Shown here: piece by piece, positions 10,175-21,388 of the stretch | Position numbering within the stretch: position 1 is the stretch's first letter | How the letters are laid out: each line of letters starts with the position of its first letter | Source of the DNA: Cladorrhinum sp. PSN259 | Taxonomy: Eukaryota > Ascomycota > Sordariomycetes > Sordariales > Podosporaceae | NCBI GenBank assembly: GCA_033725935.1 | Contig: MU867092.1 | Span: 1-64,000, forward strand | DNA length: 64,000 nt | Direction of reading: 5' to 3' | Notes under the pieces: model-generated | Seen by the model: only the letters and a program-made list of their open reading frames with translations | Database searches by the model: none | What the model was told of the DNA's origin: nothing | Program-made: the position numbers and the translations under genes

Positions 10175-12481
10175 ATGGCTTCCTCTCCATCGCCGGGTTC
10201 CATCGCCGCCGGTCCGTCCCGGGAGGGCTCCCGGATAGGACGGCCCCCTCAGTGGACCGTCTCACGATCTCGCAAGCTAGCCAGGCTTTACCTGTACACC
10301 ACATTATCTATTGAGAAGATCATCAGGGTCCTTGAAGATGACGTCTTCAAACCGAGGTACGGGGGTCGGAGATCTGACTTATGCGCGCCACCAAGCTGAC
10401 AGGCTTCCAGAAAAAATTCGGCCCAAAAGACAATCCATAAAATGCTCGATAATGACCCTCGATATTTGCGGCCCGAGTCACGTATCGAGATGAATCAGCG
10501 AATAAATAATCTCACCGTGTCTCCAGCACGCCAACGTAAAAGAAAATCGGCGACGGGTCGAGCATCAACTCACCTTGATGCTGCATATATTGATGTCAGT
10601 GGTTCGGCAATCTGGGTCTTATCAACCACTAACACTCGGCAGAAAGAGATTGCAATTGCTACAACTGAACTATCCTCCACATCAGAATCCAGCCGAAGGA
10701 CAGAGGATGCGCCATCGTTTGACTTCACGGGGTCTCCAGAAAGTCTGGTCAGCCCGGTGAGATTTTCCTTTCCATTCACTGGCCATGGTACCGAAAGTTC
10801 AGAGGCCGCAGGCTCGAGCCATCGATCATCAGCTCTTATTCAAGACCTCAAGAGAAGGGTATCGGATTGCTCCACCAATTTTGCACAACAAATCACAACT
10901 CTTATCAAAGATTTCTCCATATCCGGAACTACTGATGATGAGCTTTCATCTGGCCGGCGACCATCCGCCGCGTTGAGCGAAGGCTCTGATCACGGGAGAC
11001 CTCACGACTCAGACACTGGTCTTGAGGTCTTTGAAGCGTTCCCTGAGCCCGGCTTCGCACTTCCAGGAGACTTTCTGAGTGCTCACAGGCGAAACTGCGC
11101 TGACTTTCCAGGACAGCAGCATGGCAAAGGAGATTGTTGGTGCTCCATTGCGGCTGAAACGTCGGTTGAAGTTATCTCCTGGTTAACGCCCGCTGGTGAT
11201 GTCGGGCCGAGAGCAAGACAAATACTGTCGCATCCCTCCCCTGCTAACCTCAGTCTCCGTGACGCGTTCGGCAACACCCCTCTGCATCTATTTGCTGCCC
11301 TGGAAGGGTGTCAGGAGACTCTCGTTGGAATGGTCCTCAACGCTGATGCTTTTAGTCTGGAGGCGGTTAATACTGCCGGCCAAAGCTTCCTTCACATTTT
11401 GAATCTTGACTGGTTCATGGATCTGTCAAACCCTTCGTCTCGCTTGAAGCAACTCCTTACCTCCGTTACAGTCGCTTCTCCAAATCTTGTTTACAAAACC
11501 GACGTCTATGGCCGCACATTCTTCCATCGAGCGCACTCGCTCGTCAGAGACACGTCCATACTTGCAAATATATTTTCTCCATTCGACCCTGTTCGGGCCT
11601 CCCGCCGCGACGCATTTGGCTTCAACCCCCTCGCAAACATTCAGACAGGTACTGAGGGGCCCTACATCCCGCCAAGGCGAGGAGGAAGTCTCTCCCCACA
11701 AGCCGAGGATCTAGTCCGCAACTCATCGCCATCCAACGAAGGTTCCTTCCTCGCTTATCATGCTCGCCTCGTCCAGGTCACTCAATCATCGTATAACGAC
11801 CCCTTGGTCGAGGATTCAGAAGGCCGTAACGGGTTGCAATGTCTTGCAGAAGCTATCATCAGCCAACAGACAATGGACCGACACGTACAAAGATCAAACC
11901 TGCTCCCTACCAGTCGCCCGTCCCTAAAAAGAAAACTTGACTCTAAGGGCATGTCCCCCCCTTCACCTGGGACCTCAGGCGGCAATGGTTCGGCGGGGGG
12001 TGAGGGTACTCTTGTATCTCGCCTTCGACACCTTACAGGCTTATTGCATTCTCAGGTCGACGTCAACCACTATGATAAAGCAGGATACACACCGCTTATG
12101 GCTTTTATTTCGCACATTCCAGACGATCAAGACGATAAGAGCAAGACACTGCTTGCGATTCTCGAAACCCTTTTGCGCGCCAACGCCAATATGGAAGCAC
12201 GAAATCGACGAGGCGAGACCGCACTGTTGGTGGCTGCTAGGTTGGGAAGAAAAGTGGCACTGACAACGCTATTGGAGCACGGGGCAAATGTATATGCGAG
12301 GGACGTTGATGGAAGAGGCTTGCTGGAGGTTGTAGACGAAGTGTGCAGAAGTGCCAAGGCAAAGGAGGATGTGAGCCTCTATGCCAGGATGGAGGCTTGC
12401 AGGGTTCTGGTCACTGGAAGGAGGGATTGGGGTGTTGTGCTGAAGCCAAGCATCGTGAGGGAGTGGAGGACAAGGGCATGA
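10175..12481 (+). CDS. Clr5-like domain plus ankyrin-repeat protein
   Basis: Exons 10175-10356 and 10411-12481 give 750 residues. An upstream in-frame ATG at 9992 would lengthen the N-terminus, so the start is uncertain. Residues about 27-75 (WTVSRSRKLARLYLY..IEKIIRVLEDDVFKPR|KNSAQKTIHKML) resemble the Clr5-type helical domain of fungal regulators. The 54-nt intron (GTACGG..CCAG, branch CTGAC) restores this domain. A Ser/Thr-rich middle follows, then a Cys/Trp patch (GDCWCSIAAET). Ankyrin-type repeats come next: DAFGNTPLHLFAALEG, TAGQSFLHIL, YDKAGYTPLMAFI and RRGETALLVAARLGRKVAL with LLEHGANVYARDVDG. Ankyrins mediate protein contacts; the partner is unknown. A second 48-nt in-frame intron (10595-10642) is possible. 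Such proteins are common in Sordariomycetes, but this one has no assigned function. Confidence 0.7.
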
Positions 12482-14621
12482 GCATATACGTATATATGCA
12501 TGTACGTAATCGACTTGGGAATCACTAATGGTTCTCTTTTTTTGTTTATATGATGGGTGGGTGGGGATATAGACGTCATGATGGGTTATGGATAGACGCC
12601 ATCGTGGGAGGTTATATCATGTACTTCTAGACACTACGATACCACATGAAATATTTGAACATACATATATTCGTTCGCACCGCCGCTCCCTGAGTACCGC
12701 TTTCACCTTTCGCCGCATGCTGAAGTCTGTATTTTTATAGTTCATCTAGACATCAACGGCTGCCTTATACGGACTTAAGTCGTTCTTGATTTATATCTGC
12801 ATCCACATACAAACCGTGACATGGGTGATCGCCGTCCAGATGGAACACACACATTTTTCCTTCACCAACCTTTTATTTAGACCATCTGATATATTTTGTT
12901 CAACTGTTACAAGACGGAGATGATGATCAGTGAAGATCAGTAGTATTGGGTCAGTAACAGAAATGTGGAACGGCATGGCCAGAAGGAGAGAAATAGTAAG
13001 AATGTAGCAGGTACATGTAGGTAGATATCTTGATGGCCATCTAAGACCGCAGGACGAAAGACTTGTGGCCAATAACTTGATTTTTTGGAATAGCGTACAC
13101 ACTCAGAAAGTAACGGGTTTGTAGCTGCATCTGCAGAGCAGGAACCCCCAAGGACAGGGACGTCAAAAACTACAGACCAGACAACTAGGTGTAGTGGTTA
13201 GCATCTGAGGCAACAATACCATCTCGGACTCACACTTCTAAGGCATGAAAACCCCTCGGATACCTCCAGAGTGTCTCAAGGTCCTGGTTTAGATCCAAGT
13301 CTAGGTACTTCGGTTGTTTTTCTTTTCATATTTTCATCCTGCATGATTTCTCTCTTCTAGTCCCCCGGGCGTTTAGTTGCTTGCCTTAGATTTGCACATC
13401 TAGATCGATTCAGTTGCAGTCGCAATAATAAAACTAGTTTTTATATCTTTCTTCCCCAGAATTTTTATACTTCTCCGAACCTTGCAAGCTCTAATCAGTT
13501 TCATTTCAAACAAAAATTGGCTGTTAAAACCTCTTACCTGGCAAAACACCGTTGTCTGCGTCGTGCAATCCACTATCTGCCTTGCCATTTCGCGCTCACG
13601 CAACCCCTGGTTCTTGCAGATTCAGTATTTACTAGCATGCAACATCAACCACGAAAGATGGGGTTTCGAGTAACGATTTCTCGGGGGTGTGTGTCTCTGG
13701 TTCGTCCGGCGTCGCTTCCCCCAGCGAGAATACATCCAGAACTGAAACGGCTGACGTGTTCGTCTTTGCTTGCATTGTTCATGCATTTGCAAACATTGCA
13801 ACATTTCACAGCCAAATTTTCCTGTGCTTTTCAAAGTTATCAAGGTAATGCAGTCTATCGCTGTTGAATCAGCTTGAAGCGCGCTGTGTTTTGATACCTG
13901 CAAGAAGCGTCACCTCAAAAAAAAAAAAAAAAACCAGCCATGGAAGTAAGGGTTTTTTTTTTTTTTTGGGTCTTTTGATGCCATAAACCCAATCAATAGC
14001 TTCAATCGTATCTACCTCTCTGGCTTTTTGAGCCTTTTTCTTTTCTTTTCTTTTTTTTTCACAAGAATACCTATAAAATTCTCCTTTTTTTTTCTCTCTC
14101 TCTCTCTCCACTAAAGAAAAGTCCCAACTCCCAAAAAACCAAGAATAATAATAGGGGTCACTCCTGATATCCATCAAATTGAACGAAATCATGGATAATA
14201 CCGTTGATCGATTCCACACCAACCCATAAAAAAAGTCGGATAACATGTTCTTGACCGCTAGTAAAAAGAAACGCCTGACTACAGAGAGAACTCCATACCA
14301 CGTCGATCAGGGGATTATTGCATGGCAAATTTGGCGAAAAAGAAAAAAAAAATAGTCCTGTTCCTGTTCCGAATGTCGACTTTGAGGATTACCTTCTTCG
14401 TGAGTCGGCCGGTGCTGCACCGGATTTGGCCTGTATGGGGGGTGTGCTGGCCTGTGCCAGGGGTCCCCATCTAAAACTGCCCAAAAGTGGGCTCCCCAGG
14501 CCTTATTTACTTGTTCCACATCTCCTGCGATGCCATTTTATCCCACTTGCTCGACTTTCAGCAACAACCCACGCTCGCACATCAGCCATCTACCTTGGAT
14601 TCTTTGGGTGCGCTTTGCAAT
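12482..14621. other. intergenic region between ankyrin and kinase-like genes
   Basis: It holds a tRNA-like Pol III relic (13189-13326, listed separately), A and T homopolymers near 13917-13966, and a CT microsatellite near 14093-14109. Frames here lack domain-like composition. The last 45 in-frame codons before 14622 are judged untranslated leader. Confidence 0.5.
13189..13326 (+). other. possible tRNA-derived Pol III relic (A box, B box, T-rich end)
   Basis: GTGTAGTGGTTAGCATC (13189-13205) matches a tRNA D-arm/A-box. GGTTTAGATCC (13286-13296) matches a B-box with a C-to-T change. A T-rich tract (13316-13326) follows. The boxes are about 85 nt apart, longer than in an intronless tRNA. The acceptor ends do not pair and the T stem (CCTGG/CCAAG) has a mismatch, so this is not a functional tRNA. 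It could be a decayed intron-bearing tRNA or a SINE-like copy. Confidence 0.3.
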
Positions 14622-15704
14622 ATGAGTGAATCTGGCGACATGGGCGAGTTGGACGACATTGATGTGTACCGGATTGAAGCCGGTGATAGCGATGGGGCCG
14701 ATATTCTGTTCGACTTCAACGGGCAGCGAATTCAACTCTCGGTCCTGCCAAGCAGCCCTTCATCCCAGCCCGACCCAGAGAACATCAACTTCCTTGAGGA
14801 TCGCCTCATTCATCTTCTCGGTCAAGCCACCCTGACAGAAGATATGGATGAATATGAAGCCATCCTTGATCAGGCTCTAGAACCGATCCTGGAGGCCGGG
14901 AGGGCCATCTTTAGAGAGGCAGCTTCTCGCAACACCACGTCAGCCTCTCAAGAGCCCAGCGAGCAGCTCGATCTGCACTCTCTTCTTTACCCTCCAACCC
15001 TTACTTTCCGTCTCAAGACTATTGCCACCAAGGTTTCGATAGTCGCTATCCAGGCCAGTGAAACTTTCACAAACTTCGAACCTACCCCCGACTACGGCAT
15101 CGAACAGGATCTTGACATCGATGACAGTCTTCCTCGACACTCATCCAAGGACATTGCTGTATTGGAGCCCTTTGTGCGTGGCTCAAGTAGCACCGTAAGC
15201 CGAGTATTGGTTCAGGGACGAGAGATGGTCTGCCGAGCTCAGAAGCAAGGATTGCTCGATCCAACCTTGGAACAAGAATTGGTAGCCCTTCAAAAGATAC
15301 GGCACGCTCGTCAATCAGGCCACTTACCTACGTCAGTTCATGTTGCCCAGCTCCTGGGCTATGTGACGCATGCCGAGACTGGGCATATCATTGGCTTGCT
15401 GCGTGACTGGGTATCGGGACGCAGTCTCAGCAAGATTGCCACTGACGAGACGCCGGCGCGCACGAGACAGAAGTGGGCTCTGCAGATCCGCCAGACCGTG
15501 AAACAATTGCACGATATTGGTGTTGTCTGGGGCGATGGAAAGGCGAGCAATATTGTTGTCGATAATGAGGACGAAATTTGGCTGATTGACTTTGGGGGTG
15601 GCTGGACAGATGGATGGGTAGACGAGGCGTTGGCAGGCACTGTGGACGGAGATGAGCAAGCTGTGGAGAAAATCACGGAGTTTTTGCGTTACAAAGGTCA
15701 ATAG
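14622..15704 (+). CDS. atypical fungal kinase-like protein
   Basis: Single exon, 360 residues, from the ATG at 14622. The frame is open further upstream, but that part reads like leader. The C-terminal half has a protein-kinase C-lobe: VAQLLGYVTHAETGHIIGLL, then LHDIGVVWGDGKASNIVVD, where D305 and N310 sit in the catalytic-loop positions, and WLIDFGGGWTDGWVD with D323 as the DFG aspartate. The usual HRD is replaced by WGD. The N-lobe is divergent; a lysine such as the one in MVCRAQKQ could be the ATP-binding lysine but this is unsure. The N-terminal 150 residues are acidic and predicted helical. Such orphan kinase-like proteins are expanded in filamentous ascomycetes and often unassigned. It may be an active small-molecule or protein kinase, or a pseudokinase. 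Confidence 0.75.
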   Translation: MSESGDMGELDDIDVYRIEAGDSDGADILFDFNGQRIQLSVLPSSPSSQPDPENINFLEDRLIHLLGQATLTEDMDEYEAILDQALEPILEAGRAIFREAASRNTTSASQEPSEQLDLHSLLYPPTLTFRLKTIATKVSIVAIQASETFTNFEPTPDYGIEQDLDIDDSLPRHSSKDIAVLEPFVRGSSSTVSRVLVQGREMVCRAQKQGLLDPTLEQELVALQKIRHARQSGHLPTSVHVAQLLGYVTHAETGHIIGLLRDWVSGRSLSKIATDETPARTRQKWALQIRQTVKQLHDIGVVWGDGKASNIVVDNEDEIWLIDFGGGWTDGWVDEALAGTVDGDEQAVEKITEFLRYKGQ

Positions 15705-16117
15705 ATTAATGATTGCCTAGGTACTTATACGAGACGAGAACTTCAAGACAGTTCGTCAGCTTGGTGAGCAGTCTATTCAAGTACATACCTTCATTGTTTA
15801 TCATTATCCATGCATCTCGAACCCATTCAGGATCACCTCTTTACCCCCGCCCGTACGGATCCACCAGTTCTGCGCTAAAACTAGAGTGTACCTCGTCATG
15901 CCTCAGCGACAGATATCCGACAGCACTTATTCACCAGTCCGATTTCCGGCGCAAAGTGGTAGAGAGCATTCTGTTTTACGATCTGGAGTCAAGTATTATG
16001 AATCCTCGTATCCTATTTCCTAAATGCAAGGGGCTTTCCGTGACACAACCTACTCGTAGATGGATGGATGGATGGATGGATGGGTGGATGGGTTTCATTG
16101 GCTGTCCGCTGGCGGTG
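15705..16117. other. intergenic flank
   Basis: 3' flank of the kinase-like gene and of the minus-strand pseudogene. It contains the GGAT microsatellite. No gene seen. Confidence 0.6.
16058..16091. repeat. GGAT tetranucleotide microsatellite
   Basis: About eight units of GGAT, with one T-to-G variant near the right end, immediately downstream of the pseudogene stop on the minus strand. Confidence 0.85.
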
Positions 16118-16753
16118 TCATCGGGCGAGGTGAGATATGACATGGAGTACTTGTAGCGGTCGGTCGCGGATCGTCTTGAGCCGCTCGTCAGTGACATCCG
16201 TCGTCTCGTTGGAGACGACGCCTAAAACGGAAGCTTCGACGGGGACGAGCAGGTCGAGAGTGGCAAGGTAGCTTTGGGCAACCGACTTGCCTGTCTTGCC
16301 GGCCTAATTGAAAAGACTTGTTAGACATTGTCTATACCTTACTAGAAAGATTCATTAGCTCAGAAGAGATGGCAACCCACTGTATACTTTGACAAGGGAA
16401 TCATGCCGTCCACAAGCCGAGCTTCCTTGACTTAGACGTCCAACGGGGGCTTGGTATTCCGTAAGACATTGTAATAATAGTCTCTAGAGACACGGTCAGC
16501 CCATCTGCTCAGAGTATGTTATCTTGATATCTGTGAAGAGAGCTGCTCACTTCCAGTCAATAATGGTGCCGGGCAAGGAGACAGTGAAGACCTGATTATG
16601 ATTAGCAACGGGGATCGCAGCTACAATGGCACCTCGGACCGTCTGAATCAAGTCAGCATGCTAGAACTGTGAGGAAATCCGACCGGCGTAGAGTACCTCC
16701 GAGGCATTCTTCATCGCGTCCCGAACCGCCTCAGCCTACTTCTCGTCGGACAT
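16118..16753 (-). pseudogene. four-exon pseudogene with two CpA-to-TpA stops
   Basis: Splicing on the minus strand gives exons 16697-16753, 16551-16642, 16381-16483 and 16118-16303. Their lengths (57+92+103+186) keep one frame of 146 codons. Introns are 54, 67 and 77 nt with CTGAC or CTAAC branch sites. The product would start MSDEK and contain TVRGAIVAAIPVANHNQVF, VSLPGTIIDWK, EARLVDGMIPL and AGKTGKSVAQSYLATLDLLV. Two codons are stops: TAG at 16736-16738 (codon 6) and TAA at 16432-16434. Each is one C-to-T change from a glutamine codon in CpA context. All splice signals remain, so inactivation looks recent. The IDW and TGKSVA-SY motifs suggest an uncharacterised Pezizomycotina family of unknown function. 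A sequencing error is unlikely to give two such stops. Confidence 0.6.
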
Positions 16754-19530
16754 CTTGACCGTAAATGCAAAGAAAAAGGTTGAAGCTGCTTTAGAGGCAA
16801 AATTGCAATTTGGTATTCGAAGATGGAGGATTTATTGCGTACAGATTAATCTTTAGGGCACACGATTTTACGCGTCATAAAGCGCGTTGTTATCTTTATA
16901 GGACTCGACGACCTACCCCTTCGTGAATCTCGACAAGGTCATCACACATGCACAATATGGTAAAAGATGGCTCAATACGACCGGTCTGGAACTCGGTGTT
17001 CATACCACGGTTCATCTCCTGATTCCGCATCACGGCCCAGCTAAGCTACCTATCGCGTGATTGAACGTGGTGCTACCTGAACATCCTGGGAGATGGACGC
17101 TCACTACAGCGCTTAGTATTAGTTATGGAAATATTATGGGAGGCAAGAAGGCAACAGAAATGTGATGTATTCTGTGGTGTGGTGTGGTGTGCGGTGGAAG
17201 AGGAGAAAGGTGGTGGGAGCGGTCTGGAAGAAGGAAGTAGGTGGTGGAGGTTGGGTCACCTACTGCAACAACAAAACGATCTACAGCCACAAGGAAAGGA
17301 CAATGATGAGAAAAAGCGGGGACAAGCACCGCCACAAAATAGCCACATTTAACGTGTGCTGATCGTTACCCTAAAACGGCAATTAGTTTTTAGCGGGTAA
17401 TTCTTCAAAAGTCCGCCGCCACACAGCCGTTTATTTTCATTGTTACGCCTTGAATTTGGAATCTGCACAGCCACACATTGCCAGCAAAACGGGATGTGAG
17501 ATGATCCACGTGATGTCATTTTCGTGTTACAACACAAAACGAAGAGGGATCGGCGGGGAATGAGACGGGACGAACGGGAGAGAAAGATGCGAGAATATGG
17601 GATTATGTGTGCACATCAGTTTATGCGTTGGTGTGTGTTCTCTATCAAAAAGGGTTGATCCTATGCAGTTCATCGGCAGGGATGATGCCAAGAGTGGAGG
17701 ATTCAGAGAATATCTGGAATAAACACCTATCTGATTGTTTTCAAGATGACTCCATGTAAGGTTCTTCTGAGATGATAAAAAAGTGGTCGGTCGTGAGTTA
17801 TATCAAGCTAGCCCCTTCGTTACACGCTTTCTCAGTTAAAGAGGTTGCTGCAGCCTGTGGGGGGAGGAAAGCGAAAAAGCGGAGGAATCTTCACATGTTC
17901 TCCAAGTGAATACGATCTTTCACAGCCTCACTACAAATCTCGCTTCAAAATGATAATTGTAAATGATTTTGAAAGGGACTTTCATGCCCGAAGTTTAAGC
18001 GGGTTTGGTGGTGCATTTGTTGGAGGCCGCCAACACCTTTGTCCAGCCATTGACTGGGTGGCTTCTAGCTTCTATTTTTGTGAGCTCTGAACATGCGTAA
18101 CATGATGATGCATCCACTGTGGCTAGTGCAGGTGCTGCAGTTGCGGAGAGCCGGACGGTGCAGAAGAACCCCCACGGCATATTGAAATTGCCGACCGACC
18201 GATTGCTTTCCTGTGAATGAATGAACGCCTCCTTGGCGGGATTTTGAAACTTCTTTGTCAGCAGTCTATTGGATTCAAGCCGCTGTCCGATATCACCGAA
18301 CGGCTCAGAAAATGCCATCCCTTCTGAAAAAGTCCGACGGACCAACGGGTGGCTTCTTCAATCTGCCTCTACAAAGGCTCCTAGCCCATCGGTGGTCATC
18401 AGCAGCTGGCTGTGCTTTCGGTAGCCATTTCGCTATTGGCGTCTTGTTGCTGCAAATGTCGCATGAAATCCCCCTCCCCACTTGGTTGATACATGTTATA
18501 CCAGCTCCAGAAAAGGGGCGTCCTGTATCAGATTTAATAACTCTAATCCAATCCTTCAAAACTTACATATACGCGTAAACAGAAGAATGGGTGTGTGCTT
18601 TTGATGTTCATAACAGTTACAGCGCGGTGGTGAGTTGTGTGGTTGTTATGAGAGCAATTGAGGCAGTGCAAATATTGGCAGCCAACAGGATTTCTCAATT
18701 CAGGGACCTGCTCACTGCACTGCCCAACCCGCACGTTCCGCACTTGGAGCATTTCTGTTCCTTGGCCTGCCGTCGGTTTCGATCTGGGGAATTTTGGGAC
18801 CGAGTTTCCGGTCGGCTCATGCTTTTCCCATCATGACGGTTTTTAGAATGGCAAACAATGAACAAGAATTGCTCAAGTGTGCGTTGAGATAGAGAGAAAT
18901 GGAAAGAAGAAAAAACGAGTCGTCAACCACCACCACCCCGCGGCTCTGGCAACGTCAACCTCGACCAAGGCATCTGTTTTCCCATCATTATTTGCAACCT
19001 TTGCGACCTTTGCACCCGTCAGCAAGCTGTCCTGATTCCCCAAAGAGGAAGCTGGCTTCGTCACCCCTCAGACCGCAGTCGTAGCCTGGAAAAAGTACTT
19101 GCGCAACGGGTGTGCGATTGCGGGGGAACAGAGGTACCGGCTGCTAAGACGAGCGCTGCGAACAGGCTATATTCCAGTGGGAAAAGCTGATCAGTGCTCT
19201 TCGCATTGCATTACGCGTCCCCCCCTCTCCAAGCGACACAATCCCTGTCAGCCTGCATTGGCCCTGTCCAACCGGGCCCACTCTGCACCACGGGGTTGCC
19301 AAGCGCCCTTGCGCCCAAACCACTGGCGTTCCCGCTGCTCCCAGGCACCCATAGACTGAAAATCCCCCATCTCTCTCTTTCCGGCCGCCTTCTTCCAAAC
19401 CTACTCTGGATTTTGCATTTCTCGACCAAAACAACAAACAAGCAGAAAGCAAACGTCAACGCGACACCGAATTATCGTCGTCAGCGACTGAGTCAACATC
19501 ACCACATTTCGCCCGCTGGGGAGAAAGGAC
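16754..19530. other. long intergenic region (2.8 kb) with possible coding relics
   Basis: Minus-strand 16880-17110 has coding-like peptide (MRNQEMNRGMNTEFQTGR) flanked by plausible splice signals. A second frame there is open too, so no gene is called. A GGTGT-rich run lies at 17174-17198. The rest, including the long upstream region of the bZIP gene (18000-19530), shows no supported gene. Confidence 0.45.
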
Positions 19531-20115
19531 ATGTCCGGATCGATGTCGACAAGCCCGGCTGGCACGCAGCCTGGGTTGATTGACAGCCTTGATTCTTTTG
19601 TCGACTTTACCAGCTACGAAAACCTGCCGCTCCACTCTCCATCTCTTTCGCCTAACGGCGTAAACAAGGGCATCTTCACCCGACCAAACATCAAGACCGA
19701 AGCCACCACCGCAAACTCTCTTTTATCCACCGGCCAACAGCTTACCGGACCGAGTCACCAGTACGAACTCTACAAGCAACAGACGGGTATTGTGCCGGGT
19801 GCATTGGCAACCACTTTCGCAGTCAATCAAAACAGCCACCTCCACGGATTCGCCCCCTACAGCACCTTTGGTTATTTCGGCGGAATGGGCAACAACGACG
19901 ATTTGTTCGATTTCAACAGCGCGCCGGGCATGACGTCGCCCGAGCTGGACAACATGGAGTTCGACTCACCTAGCTCCGATCCCAGCTTCTTTTTCGAGAC
20001 CGTCGACCCCAACTCCATCGGCGGCCAGGAGCCCGGCGCCATGTCCTCACCGCCACCTTTGACCAGCAATGTTGGGCGCCTGTGGCCGGGGATGCATCAA
20101 CAGGCAGCGCTCGCC

Positions 20116-20154
<39 letters not shown>

Positions 20155-21388
20155 CAACAGCAGCAACAGCAGCAGCAGCAGAGACAGCGCGCGGCACAGG
20201 CTCAAGCCCAAGCTCAGCAGAGCAAACAGGCGCCCAAGGGCAAATCTCCACAGGCGTCGGATCCGCTTGTCGAGCAAAAGATTACCCAGTTGCTTAATTC
20301 GATGCGGGCCAAGAGTTCCTCCGACTCGCCCCAGTCTCAGCCGGTTGTCAACGCTACAAGACTCAAGAAAGACGAGGATGACATGGACGAAGACGAGAGG
20401 CTGCTGGCTAGCGAGGAGGGCAAGAAGCTTAGCAGCAAGGAACGCCGACAACTCCGAAATAAGGTGTCGGCTCGTGCCTTCAGATCAAGAAGGAAGGGTA
20501 AGCTTGTCCTTGAATTCCTCCGACTTATTACTCCCCCATGCTAACGTGATCTCAGAATACATCACCCAACTTGAGGCCGAAATTGCCAACAAGGTCACTG
20601 AAAACGGCGACCTTCGTGCTCAGAACCGCGCGCTGGTCGATGAGAACAAGCGTCTTACTGACCTCACCCGCATGCTGCTTTCTTCCCCTTCTTTCTCTGA
20701 TTTCCTCAACCAGATGAGCAGTAACCCTCAGACACTCCCCCAATCTCAGTCTCAGCCCCAGCAGCCCCAGCAACAAGAGCAGCAGCGCCAGGTGCCCAAG
20801 GATGTGAATCCCTATGCGGCTTCTCAGCAGATTCAACAACAACAAATCGGCTTGGCCATGATTCCCGAGCAGAACGTTGACTTTTCCATGCTCGCCATGG
20901 ACACCCCCGATGGCTTGAATTACCAACCACAGGTCTACGCCGTCCTCCAGACTCCCGAACCCATCCTCGACGCCTCTATCTTGTCTGGCAAGTCTTTCGA
21001 CTATGCGGATGAGCAATCCACCTCTTCAGAGGACAAGCTCGAGATGCCCATCATCGAGCAGCCACCAGTTTTCCTCGAGAAGAAGCAGGAGCCCGCGCCT
21101 GTCGATGTGGAGTTTGAGAACGATCCTGCCTTTGCTTTGTACCACGAATCACCATCTGCGCATACCGGGACCTCGACTGCTCCTGTCGAGCTCGACATTG
21201 AGGCTCTCTCGTCACCAGTCGACATCTTTGGTGGTATCGAGCCCGAGAAGGTGTTTGCTCGGTACGAGTTGGTCGATGCGACTGAGGAAGAGGCGTCTGT
21301 GAACCTGGCTGCCTTGAGGATAGATCGGATCAGCGCCAACTTGGAAGTTGTGGCTTCGAGGTTGGAGATGTTGACAGTTGATTTATAA
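19531..21388 (+). CDS. meaB: bZIP transcription factor, MeaB-like
   Basis: Exons 19531-20497 and 20556-21388 give 599 residues. The bZIP lies across the 58-nt intron: KKLSSKERRQLRNKVSARAF, RSRRK|EYITQLEAEIANK, then leucine-zipper heptads through ENGDLRAQNRALVDENKRL and DLTRMLLSSPSF. This basic region and the LTRMLLSSP tail match the fungal MeaB group, known from Aspergillus and Fusarium for control of nitrogen metabolism. The assignment is by motif memory, so the exact ortholog is not proved. The N-terminus is Ser/Pro/Gly-rich, with FDFNSAPGMTSPELDNMEFD as a possible activation segment. A Gln tract precedes the DNA-binding part and a Gln-rich stretch follows it. The donor GTAAGC, branch GCTAAC and acceptor CTCAG are strong. 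ATG 19531 is the first in-frame start; M5 is an alternative. Confidence 0.88.
20119..20178 (+). repeat. CAG/CAA repeat coding polyglutamine in the bZIP gene
   Basis: Twenty consecutive glutamine codons, mostly CAG with three CAA interruptions in the distal half, followed by RQRAAQAQAQAQQ. Length variation between strains is likely for such a tract. Confidence 0.9.
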
